This document shows, one piece after another, positions 48,201 through 58,172 of a DNA stretch of 64,000 nucleotides. The notes under the pieces are model-generated. The model was not told the DNA's origin. It did no database searches and saw nothing but the letters and a program-made list of their open reading frames with translations. Location of the stretch: positions 186,001-250,000 of the forward strand of contig CALYLX010000135.1 of NCBI GenBank assembly GCA_944990035.1. The letters are read 5' to 3'. The translations under genes were made by a program, and so were the position numbers. Position 1 is the stretch's first letter; each line of letters opens with the position of its first letter. The DNA is from Clitopilus passeckerianus (Eukaryota; Basidiomycota; Agaricomycetes; Agaricales; Entolomataceae).

Positions 48201-49083
48201 GTAGCGCTTTGTTATTTAGAAAGATACTGAACCTGTCGATAGGTCTTCAAATCTTATGCCGTGCAAACGCTGAGTGAAGCGACCTCCTTCACTCAGGACC
48301 TGAAGCTTGGACACTACATCAAGGTCCCTCCCCGCGCAACATTCCTCGTACAGCTGGTTGCTACCATTCTCGCTGCTTTCGTTCAAATTGGCGTCAAGAC
48401 ATGGATCTTCACAAATATCCACGATATCTGTGACCCCAACCAGGAGAGCCAGTTGACATGTCCCCACAACCAAGTCTTCTACACAGCATCTGCCGTCTGG
48501 GGTCTCATCGGGCCCAGTCGACAGTTCGGAAATGGTTCCATCTACCACCCTCATCTATATGCGATGATTGTTGGCGTTTTCCTTCCGATTCCCTTCTGGT
48601 TCTATCAGCGCAAATACCCCAATTCCTGGGTGCGATACATCAGCACACCTGTTGTCCTCAACGGCGTGTCGAGCATCCCTCCTGCCACTGGAATCAACTA
48701 CTCGTCTTGGTTTGCCGTTGGCTTCATCTTCCAGTACCTCATTAGGAAGAAGAATTTCGCATGGTGGAGCAAGTTCAACTACGTTATTAGTGCCGCTCTA
48801 GATAGCGGCACTGTGATATCACTCATCGTGATTTTCTTCACGTTACAGGTAGGTTTCAATAGCATATGCACTAGAGCGTTGAGAACTGATCACTTTTTGC
48901 AGTTCCCTAAGAATGGAACTATTACCGTGAACTGGTGGGGCAATTGGATCCACCGTCAGAGTATGTCCTTGTTCGTCTTGGAGTTGGCTGTCCGATACTA
49001 ATGGCTGACCAGATGCCGATTGGGCTCGCAAAGCGCTCCTTAAGATACCTGAAGGTGGCATCATCCCTTACGGTCCCCAATAA
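45276..49083 (+). CDS. Oligopeptide transporter, OPT family
   Basis: Proton-coupled peptide transporter with many membrane segments. The start at 45276 opens a long cytosolic N-terminus (about 250 residues) that is acidic (YDYEEEEEESEDEDVFAF) and then Pro/Ser/Gln-rich, before MPALTFRMWFVGLFLCM. Family marks follow: FSLNPGPWNIKEHVLVFIMA with the OPT NPG motif; VFSFICWAAPNNVPVNQLFG; GLGMSVLTFDWTQISWIGSP; then VPWWAEVHIFFGFVLFFWIL, ALILPVIYVLPSGFIYAMTG, LAQIIPGALLPGNPLANM and FPKNGTITVNWWGNW. It ends EGGIIPYGPQ at 49083. About nine short introns. The N-terminal extension is longer than in yeast Opt1. Substrate (glutathione or tetra/pentapeptides) is not decided. Confidence 0.94.
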
Positions 49084-49689
49084 TAAACGAACAGACCGAA
49101 ACACATCTTGTAACACCTGCCTCCCATTTTTTGTCAAAATCTTCCTGCATCACACATTCATTTACACCACACTTCCCCTACTGCCTTCAGCCGTCCATAA
49201 TGTGGACAACGCGATGCATCGATATCTCCCAAACCACTTGCATCTGCATACTCCGCCCACGCAATGCACCCTCCCCTCTAGAGCATATCCAAGCATTTTC
49301 TCCCGTTTTATACCTTTTTAATTCGGGATCTCATTTATCTTATATGTACATCCTATTACATCTCCCCACCCCTTTCCTCCTCCTGAGCTTGCTTGGATCT
49401 GATTTTTTACCCACGTCGATATATCATACCAATCTGTATTAGGTACTTTTTCAAAGTGGGGCTCTTCGTGGTTCCACTACAAGGAAATAGAAGAAATTTA
49501 TGGTCATAATTGGGTACCCTTTAGAAGATTTGCTCTGGACAAGGTCCATTCAAGCGTCGAGAGTTGTCCAGTAGTGGACGCGACGTGTTACCACGTGATC
49601 CGCCTTATAATTACCAGCTTCTTGCCATTACCATTGTCTTGTTAGCAGCCTTAATCGCACCACTCTGGACTGGAGTCTCAAACCCATCA
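49084..49689. other. Intergenic between OPT and ERV2-like genes
   Basis: About 600 bp; T/C-rich in the first half, as expected for a fungal 3' UTR. A frame open upstream of the ERV2 start lacks an ATG and is not counted. Confidence 0.5.
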
Positions 49690-50556
49690 ATGCTTTCCCG
49701 GTTTGCCAAGTTATTCCTCGCAGTGACCACGATCCTTGTGCGTAACTGGCTGGATTTGCTGTCGTTAATGCCGTCTCTGAACAACCACAGTTTCTAGTTA
49801 CTACCCTGAACTTCATCCATCCCAAGGCCCTCTCGTATTTCGACCCCATCACCGGACAAAGGTTTGAGGAAGGTGGCTCGGAGCAAGGGAGCCCCTTTCC
49901 GGCGGATGGCTCTCATATTGCGGTGGACGCTATCCATGGAGGCGTCATCATGCCTAAGCTAGGGAATGCAACGGCCAAGGCGGAGCTTGGGCGCGCTACC
50001 TGGAAGTTCCTGTGAGTGTACAGTCCAACTCTAACTTTCTTGGCCATTGACCTTATTTTGCGTAGACATACTATGACCTTGCGCTATCCTGAAGTAGCCT
50101 TGTCTACTCCCCTCACACCTACTCAGAGCTGACATCTGATGCCTTCAGCACCCAACAAAAGACGAACGGAATGCTCTCGGCTCTTTCTTCTTCCTCGCAT
50201 CTCGTCTCTACCCTTGCGGAGAATGTGCTGAAGAGTTCCAACAGCTGCTCAAGAAGTATCCCCCACAAGTACGTGTCCAGCATTCCACTCCTGCATTCAA
50301 CAACTCAACAACTCCTGCTTAGACATCTTCTCGACGTGCCGCCTCCCTGTGGCTATGTCATCTTCACAATCAAGTGAATGAGCGACTCAAAAAGCCTGCC
50401 TTCGACTGCACACGTCTCAGCGAAGAATATGACTGTGGATGTGGTGACGATCCCGAAAAAACATCTAAGGAAGAGTCAAATGGGTCGACGATCAAAGCAG
50501 ATGACTCAACACAGGACGACCTCACTGGGATAGAAATGATTAAAGGGGGCAGGTAG
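49690..50556 (+). CDS. FAD-linked sulfhydryl oxidase, Erv2-like
   Basis: Flavoenzyme that makes disulfides with oxygen as acceptor; Erv2 works in the ER lumen. Five exons (49690-49737, 49791-50011, 50066-50093, 50149-50268, 50323-50556) join in frame to 216 residues. The N-terminus MLSRFAKLFLAVTTIL continues into FLVTTL, a signal-anchor. The Erv/ALR core follows: GRATWKFLHTMTLRYPE, FFFLASRLYPCGECAEEFQQ with the redox CGEC, then WLCHLHNQVNERLKKPAF, the FAD-binding HNxVN. A second cysteine pair is in YDCGCG. Exon 3 is only 28 nt. The signal-anchor favours Erv2 over mitochondrial Erv1. A hydrophilic acidic tail follows the core and no ER-retrieval signal is seen. Confidence 0.9.
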
Positions 50557-50939
50557 TCTTCTGAGGCCGTCTTCGGGGCTCACTCATAGGGTGGTGCTTG
50601 CATTTACAGGATATGCAGTGTATCCGCCATCTGCCTGCATCTGGGATTGCTCTTCGAAACCACATCCGTAGGCTAGAGGTCGAACATCACTTACAAACCA
50701 TTCCTTGCTATCATTCGGCAGATATACCCATTTCCCGTAACACGAACAAGGGGTCCAAAAGCACATTGCACATCGATATCACTTCGGGTTCAAGTGGCAG
50801 AAGCTAGGATTTTTAGGTTGATCTAGAGCACGGATAATGTTATTTTGTATATATATACATATGAACTCACCGAACTACATCGAAACAAAAGCCCGTAATC
50901 TTCACTCGAAAATACGTACTATTAAATAATGCACATAGA

Positions 50940-52515
50940 CTAAACGAAACCAACTATTTTCAAAAAACCATTCTCCGCGACCTTGACGAGTCTAAAGACA
51001 GTTAGAGCATAGAAGCGACAATAAAGTTGAAACATACTCGTCGAACAGGCTCCAAGTTGAAGAACGCCTCCACTTGGTTATGGTCGTATTTGATGGGAAA
51101 GTGGGAGAAATTGTCACCCCCAAAGGTTCCCTTGATCTCTGCATCAAATGCGAAGTAGGGCTCCGCACCGTAACCGTATTACGCCGTAAATACGGTCACG
51201 GTTGGAAACCGTCCGTACCGTATCTGTTTTTCCCACACTACCGTATGGTACCGTACCATGACCGTTTTTACGCCGTTTTACGGTCATTTTTTGGCCTTTC
51301 GAAATTGGCTTCCTCAGGAGGTGAAAACTATTGGAGGGGCTCATGTACGTATATAAGCCTCATTCTAAGCTGAAATATAGATCACTTGCCTGCTAAACCT
51401 TGCGTCTGACGGTCTCGAATCTCAAGTAGAAGACGAGCCTGATTTGCCTTTTTATCCCATTTGGAAGGTAAGATCGGCTAACGCTCGCTAATGGGCTAGC
51501 ACCACCGAAACCGTAATACGGATGAAAAACGGTTACGGTAACTTTACGACCGTTTTTTAGACGGACCGTGACCGTTTTTGCCGTAAAAATCACGGTCGTT
51601 TCCGTAAACTGACGGTGCGGAGCCCTAATGCGAAGCCGCCTGCTACCGCTTTTCCGAGTTCCCCCGTAATCGTAGCCTCGGTGACATCGACCAGTTGTTC
51701 CATGCCGTTGAGGATGCACCTTGAGTAGTTCCGGTCGTACACCTCTACACTGGCTTTGCGCAATCGTCAACGCTGCGGACCCAGATTTCTTGGCTGCCTC
51801 AAGAAGAGTCTCGGCCGCGGCGTACTCCACGAATGCTACGTCTTCCTCTGGATCTGCCTCGACCGATTCGACAGCTTTCTCCGCATCGACAACGAGTTTC
51901 TGGGCTTCGTCATGTGCCTTCTTCAAATAGAGATCGGTGGCTTTGCTCACTACCTGTGCAATCTTGTCGAGATCTTTCTCCAATGCACCATCGAGAGCCT
52001 TCACTTCATTCCTAGCCCCTTCTAAATCAGCTTCAAGCCCAAGCCCTTATTGGCCGCATCAGCCATAATTTGTAGCTTGCGCAGGCCAGCGTCAAACTCT
52101 TTGGCGATTACGTCGCACGTCACCTAGGCGGCTCCATGTAGGATTTTGTTGACTACACTGAGAGCACCGTCCGCAACGGCCTTCGCTACGATGAGAGCCA
52201 CCTTGGCAGGGACTCGGTCACACCAGTGAGAAGGCCTTCGCCGCGTTGATAGCATTTCTAAGGTCAAGGCTGGCCTACGATGAATGTGGTACAACAGTGC
52301 CAAAGTTATTGGGTGTCACTGAATCTGTTGTCGCGTGTAGCTTTGTCGAGCTCGGTATGGGCGACATTGAGCTTCCCATCCCAGTCCTTCCAATCTGAAC
52401 CATGGCACCGGCTTTGAGATACTTACAAGGCCGAGATTATGGCTCCGTACCCGTTCATATTCTTTTTGTAGCGTCGCCCTTTTCAACTCTAGTATCTTTT
52501 CTTCAGGAAGCTTGC
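50940..52515 (-). pseudogene. Broken coiled-coil protein gene carrying a MITE insertion
   Basis: On the reverse strand, coding-like segments can be followed: ELKRATLQKEYERVRSHNLG; after an intron DWDGKLNVAHTELDKATRDN; then AKVALIVAKAVADGALSVVN; VKALDGALEKDLDKIAQVV; GMEQLVDVTEATITGELG; and, past the insertion, GTFGGDNFSHFPIKYDHNQV. The text is Ala/Lys/Glu-rich and mostly helical. Lesions: a frame change near 52230, an in-frame TAG near 52130, another frame change near 52045, and the insertion at 51156-51627. The coding text continues in frame from one side of the insertion to the other. Family unknown. The number of independent breaks argues for a pseudogene rather than missed introns, though one of them could be an unrecognised splice. 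Confidence 0.7.
51156..51627. mobile_element. hAT-type MITE (472 bp) with 8-bp target-site duplication
   Basis: Terminal inverted repeats of 16 bp, TAGGGCTCCGCACCGT at the left and its exact reverse complement at the right. The 8-bp duplication ATGCGAAG flanks both ends (51148-51155 and 51628-51635). Eight-bp duplications and TAGGG-type ends point to the hAT superfamily. The subterminal regions are packed with ACCGT/ACGGT repeats, as expected for transposase-binding sites. No transposase is encoded, so it is non-autonomous. It sits inside the broken gene. Confidence 0.92.
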
Positions 52516-52973
52516 AGTACCGAATTCAATCACTTCGCAAGGACTATCCCCTCTCGTTTTGACGTTGAAATCGACGAGGCATTGGGTGAATTGACGGTCA
52601 CCGACCACGACGAAGGTGAGAAGGACGGTCCACTTATGAGCTTTATCTTTCAATCCAGCAGTCTTCGTGATTTCTTCACCGTTCGAATACACCCAGAGGC
52701 CGAATTACCATTGCAGTATAGAGGTGTTTTACTCGTTTCGTTCCGCCTAGTAAATTGGTTCAAATTTGTATATTTCATTTATTCGCTGTTGAATGTTCCC
52801 AGAGGTACTCTAAATGTTTAAATGTAGGCTTCCGGTTTAGGCCTATGTTTCCCCCATGAGATCGGAATCATCTCTCCTTTTCAAAGTTTTCCTAACGGGG
52901 ACACTTTTCATAAATGTGCATTGACAAACTAATAGTGTACAGAGCTGTTGATAAATAAAACGGAAGGTAAATT

Positions 52974-54011
52974 TCATCGTTTACGCTTCAGGGATGATTG
53001 GTCCTTGCAAAGGGGTGTCTGCTCCAAAGCAGTGTGTTCCGGGGTGTCGAATTCAATGCCGAGATCCTCTCCGAGATTAGTAGCATCTTGTGGAGGCAGG
53101 ACGTCGGTGGCAAGTTGCCAGAAGCTGAAAATAGTTGGCTTTGAGTCTGCCATGGGATATTTTTAGGGTTGAACATACGTGATGAAAACTCTTCTTCTCT
53201 TGACCCACTCTACTCGCCATTTTGCCCATTCGGACTCGACTAGGGCAAGATCATCCGCAGACATCAGAGGCGCTCCAGACCGTAATGGCTCAAGTCGTTG
53301 TAAAGCTGCTCCCACCTAGCAGGATACGTTCAGGTGTTAGCAGAAAACCCGGAGAGTTTGCAAATGGGAAGTTTAGTACAGCTTTCTCTGCAGCCAGAAT
53401 CTGATCGTCCAAATCCAGGTCGGTGGGTGTAGATTTCAGCTTTCCGAGTTCTGGTCATCGCATATAGTCACAGTCCACAGGCGAGAGAGAAGCGGAGCTT
53501 AGAATACCTGAAGAATGTATTCGAAGATCTGCAGCCAGCGACTTGTTTTCTTCTTCGATATCTTTCAGCTGAGTCTCCAGGGCAGAGAGCTTTTCGGGAG
53601 GGAGAGTATCAATCTTCGACTGATTAGCCACAAAGAATGTCGTTTTCCCTTTGAGATGAGGATAAACGAACGCGCATATGACTATATGCGTATAGGTGCT
53701 TGCCATAAATCTTCTGTACAAGTTCTCCCTTCTCGGCAAGACCGAGCAAGATTTTTTGAGCAGCTGTTTTGGGTACAGCCCCTTTGAGATTAGCAGCGAC
53801 ATCGACAGCACCGTACGGCCGATTCATCTAGTGGACGTGAGTGGCCATTGGAAGCTGGTTGTATGCTCAATACCCGTTTCAGATATTCCAGCACTTTGTC
53901 CTCGGCTACAAAAGAGTTGAGCACCCTTATATACGAAGAATTGCTCGACATACCCTCTTTACCCTTCAGCACTGGTATTTTTGCTTCAGTTTTCGCTACT
54001 TTGGTCGTCAT
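52974..54011 (-). CDS. HOP2: Homologous-pairing protein 2 (meiotic recombination)
   Basis: Hop2 with Mnd1 helps Dmc1/Rad51 in strand invasion at meiosis. The start at 54011 opens MTTKVAKTEAKIPVLKGKE. After an intron comes EDKVLEYLKR, then NRPYGAVDVAANLKGAVPKT, LLGLAEKGELVQKIYG, the winged-helix DNA-binding domain. The coiled coil follows: FFVANQSKIDTLPPEKLSAL, TQLKDIEEENKSLAADLR. The C-terminal part has SEWAKWRVEWVKRRRVFI, WQLATDVLPP and LGEDLGIEFDTPEH, ending SSLKRKR. All family blocks are present. The intron after KIYG seems to be of GC-AG type (GCAAGC donor). Divergent from the LEU5-like gene with 229 bp between ATGs. Confidence 0.93.
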
Positions 54012-54240
54012 TGTGGTAGATCGCGTTCAAAGGACGCGTCTTGCATGTGACCGTGAATTTACCCACGGGTTTTGCCGCGAACACGCACTCGGCTAGCCGG
54101 ACCAAAGATATGGACCGGAAGGAACTCCGAGTCGACCATTGGTGGGTAATGACCATTCAGTGGTAGCACTGCAGTACTCAGCTTTACATTCCCTCACTTC
54201 GACGACTTGCATGAGCTTGTGCTGTTAACAAAAAACGCGG
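54012..54240. promoter_or_regulatory. Divergent promoter between HOP2 and LEU5-like gene
   Basis: 229 bp between divergent start codons. It must serve a meiotic and a housekeeping gene; no named site recognised. Confidence 0.45.
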
Positions 54241-55432
54241 ATGAGTCCAAATGTCTCCAGCTCGAAGCGAGACAAGCAAAGTTTACAATACATCGTTCGT
54301 TCCGGCCTGGCGGGTGGAATTGCAGGATGTGTGGTATGTGCACAAGACCCCTACCCAGATCCCAAATTCTGACAAGGGTGTAGGCAAAAACTGTGGTAGC
54401 ACCTTTAGATAGGGTGAAGATCCTCTTTCAAGCTTCAAATCCAGAGTTCCAGAAATACACAGGTATGCGATTGTCCAAGGTTACTGTTGCGTGCTATTGG
54501 TAATCTTGCTCAAACCTCAGGCTCATGGAGCGGTGCATTCCGTGCTGGCACAGAGATATACAGGCATGAAGGTACTCGCGGTCTCTTTCAAGGTCACTCA
54601 GCAACTCTACTCCGTATATTTCCCTATGCCGCTATCAAATTTATGGCCTACGACCAAGTGCACTACGTATGTGCAAAATTTTCTTTGCCTTCTCTATCCA
54701 GTTAACAAAAGACTTAGATCCTTATGCCAACCAGAGAACAAGAGACAAATTCCCGTAGATTCTCAGCTGGAGCAATTTCAGGTATAATACACTCACCTAC
54801 TTCGAAGTTGCCTAGCTAAACCCCGCACAGGAATGATCTCCGTTTTCTTTACCTATCCCTTGGATGTTATCCGGGTCCGGATGGCCTTCTACAAGAAAGC
54901 TGCCAACGAGCCACCACCACGCTTCAGAGAAGCATTCTGGCACATATACCATGAAAAAGCAGCACCGAATGCTCCTCCGACAATAACCACCACCACCAGC
55001 CGTTCAGCATTCGAAAGATTTCCAATGCTCAAGTTCTATCGCGGTTTCTCAGTGACGCTTGCGGGTATGATCCCGTACGCAGGTGTCTCCTTCCTTAGCT
55101 GGGGCTTCCTACGAGCGCGGTTCCTTCCTCCGGATAAAACTGGTCACCGGCCCCCAACCCCTCTGGCGGACCTGGCGATTGGTGCAGTCTCCGGGATGGT
55201 CGCGCAGACAGCATCGTATCCTTTCGAAGTTGTACGGAGACGGATGCAAGTGGGGGGGAAAACACGGCCAGATAGGTGGCTGAGGTTGGGTGAGACGGTC
55301 AACGCCATTTGGACAGCAAGAGGATGGAGAGGATTCTACGTTGGATTGTCGATAGGGTATCTAAAGGTCGTACCGATGACTGCGGTTAGCTTCATGGTGT
55401 GGCAGAGTGGCAAGAGGCTATTGGATGTATAG
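54241..55432 (+). CDS. Mitochondrial carrier, Leu5/SLC25A16-type (coenzyme A transport)
   Basis: Inner-membrane carrier needed for CoA accumulation in the matrix. Five exons (54241-54333, 54384-54462, 54521-54666, 54718-54781, 54831-55432) join in frame to 327 residues. Three carrier repeats are visible. First: [37 protein letters not shown], then [20 protein letters not shown] and FMAYDQVHY. Second: [29 protein letters not shown] and [20 protein letters not shown]. Third: [26 protein letters not shown], then [30 protein letters not shown] and the [16 protein letters not shown] block are typical of Leu5 and its human counterpart. The start is the ATG at 54241, the first in frame. Confidence 0.93.
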
Positions 55433-58172
55433 ATTGTAGCATTTGTACTATATTAAACACTGCCTAATTGGAATCGGGATATCGACTTACTTTACGCGTG
55501 TGTCGTCATTCGACCGATCCTTAGTTTCTAGGTACAATCGGCGCCATTGATAATTGTGTATTCCGAGAGCCCAATACTGGGCCAGCAGACCCTGGAGTGG
55601 ACACATGCCTGGGCATGACTGCAAAGAGAAAGCCTACGAACAACGCGGACTTCTTCTTTCCCGCCATCGTCTCGTTTTTGGTCCGGTGTATAACCAGGAT
55701 TCCTGAGGAGTCTGTCTGTTTCAGACCGTATTAGCTTTTGTCTTCTTCCAAGTTGACATGGGTGATCGCAAGCAAGGCAGTTGCTCGAGAAATTCCGGCC
55801 ATCATCACTCTGTCTGTTAAAAATGTTCAATGCTCCCGACGTATCTCTCCAGCGTCATAAATGAACAATGGGCGCGTCCAATGATCTCTTGCACATGCGA
55901 CTGTCTGTTGACTTTGCTCCAAATGAATAATCGGGATGACTTGAAGGCGGCCTAGAGTTTGCGGCCCAAAGCGTTAAATTCAAAGGGCTGGAACGGCAAG
56001 GGAATGACCGGCTGATATGTGGATTCGAGGGGTTTCACGTTGCTGAACTAGTCCTTCCTTGGAAGTTTTGTCTCATGTACATCGTCTTTGTTGGTGTTTT
56101 CTTATTGCACATTCCTGTGTGTAGGTGTCGGAATTGTATTCCTTGATTGAATTCAATCCACTAATGTGTTATCTGCCCCTTTTGAAGTATGCCTAGCATG
56201 CGAGTCTATCAGCCTGGTGGATGGATAGGGAACTCATTTCTCATTTTATTACCGGACGCAGCACATGAAAGTCCGTTACTATCGTACTTAGCTGCATGTA
56301 TCAGTGGCGCAGCGGTGAGAGCTCTGCATCGACGAGATAAGAAACGGGATTTATTCTAGAAGAAAAGGCATCGGATTGACTGGTTTTGCGTCATGTATGA
56401 TCATTCGGGCCGCGATCCTCGGATAGAATGGCCACTGAGCCATGCAGAGAATAGCAGAAGACCAATGACAGCCCAAGTACTACATGTGCGTTTTCGTTTA
56501 CAGAACAGCGCAGCTGCTTCACCTGACCAATACTTGAAGGACGGTAATGTTGCCAAGTGCGATCAAATGATCCTCGTCGCTAGACAAGGCCAGGTATGAA
56601 CGGAACAGGCCATTCTTGACAGCCACGGATGTATATCCGCGAAGATTTCCTATTCTAGTTGGAGAGGGCCAAGGTGGAGGGATATGTGGTTTAAACGAAG
56701 CATTCGTTTACAGTTACAATCAATCCCAGGATTCAAAGCTCTCAGCGCATTGAGACTGATTGGACCTAGAGGAGATATGTCCAGGGACATGATACCATGG
56801 GGTGCAATACGCCCTGCCCCTTAGACTTGCTATACAGTATGGTCTGATTTTGAGAGTGGAGCGTGAGGTGGGGGGCAGATGTCAACAATATATCAACATG
56901 TAGTTGACAATGTTCGCCAAGAAATTCCGAAATAACAGGGGACTCCGAGAACCTGGCTCTGTGCGGCCCGGAGACAGACAAACTCTTGCCCAACCAGAGC
57001 ACGAGATGAATAAGATTATACATTGTTTTACCAGGTCCCGTTGAACGGAGAAAACCATCAGGATCAGTTCCATAGACATGCAAGGGTAGGGTAGAGACTC
57101 ATCAGAAGGGACGGCGGTGGATGTGGTTGAGATGCAACAGTCATATTTTGAGCACATTGTGATAGATTGTGGTCACCTGGGGCGGGGTCCATCGGTGAGC
57201 GCCGTAATAAGCAACTAGTGTTCAGAACCTGGAAGTTGATTTCGATCTTGACCACATGAGCTGCTTGAAGTGTAACGACCTCCTCAGATGACATTCTTCT
57301 AGTACAGATCCTGCACAGCCAGGATGCTTCTATGGTAGCATCACAACACTGCCACCTAGTATACTGACCGTCTCATCTGGATCTTTCGAGGTGAACCAAG
57401 GACGTTTGACATCTTCTAGCGCATTTCGGGGGATGCTGCGAGTCCCGAGTACCCGAGTTGGCTTGGTCATTTTGTATCAAAACCAGATAGAGGACCTTGT
57501 ATTCATTGTGATTGCATTCTTAGATAGCGCGGCGATAGGCTGCATAGTGGAAATAGATGCCAGATAGATGAGGACACAGTGACAACGATGGCCTTGGAGA
57601 TGCAAGCGCATGATTTAAAGTCGGTCATTCGGACCTGGACTTTCTGAAGGAATCGGAGAACAGAGTTTTGAGTGTCTCACTACCCCTTGAAAGAGGAGTC
57701 ACTTACAGCCATTCGGCATATAGCAATGGCGTGAGTTCTGTGCTCGTCGTACAGTCCAAGACGAAGTTTTTTGAAGGACGTCCAGCGACAACAGCTGTCG
57801 AAAGATTTGGTGCGAAGTGAGCGGAGATGTGATAAAATTCGGGGAAAAAGTGGTTTATTTTGGAATTGCCTCCAAGAACGGCAAGAGGTGGATTCCCTGA
57901 TCGCCTCTGTTGTGACACCTAAAGCCTCTTGTCCTTCTACCACCACCATCTTTCAGCGTAGCTGGGCTTCCTCTCAACGCCTTCCTGGAAAGGACTAGCG
58001 GTGGGAACGCGCTGAACGCGTACACATCAGCCTGGCAAGTTTGAGACAGGCTACGCTACAATAATCTCGGCCGCGGCCAAACCCCATACGTCTCGCAATT
58101 CCTCACTCAACCGGCCAGATATCGGTGACAAAAATTTAACAGCCCAACCTTGAGTGGGCAAACTACATATCA
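55433..58172. other. 2.7-kb stretch without a recognisable gene
   Basis: No protein family, tRNA or terminal-repeat element recognised. Short open frames on both strands lack similarity. A Pol III A-box-like string lies near 56302-56312, but no matching B box follows. Confidence 0.45.

Noticed and set aside
52402..52821. 139-codon ATG-started frame on the plus strand
   Set aside because: It overlaps antisense an exon of the broken coiled-coil gene, has no known domain, and ends in low-quality hydrophobic sequence. It could be real but is not supported.
56302..56312. String TGGCGCAGCGG matching the Pol III A-box consensus
   Set aside because: No B box follows at a suitable distance and no cloverleaf can be drawn, so a tRNA or SINE is not supported.
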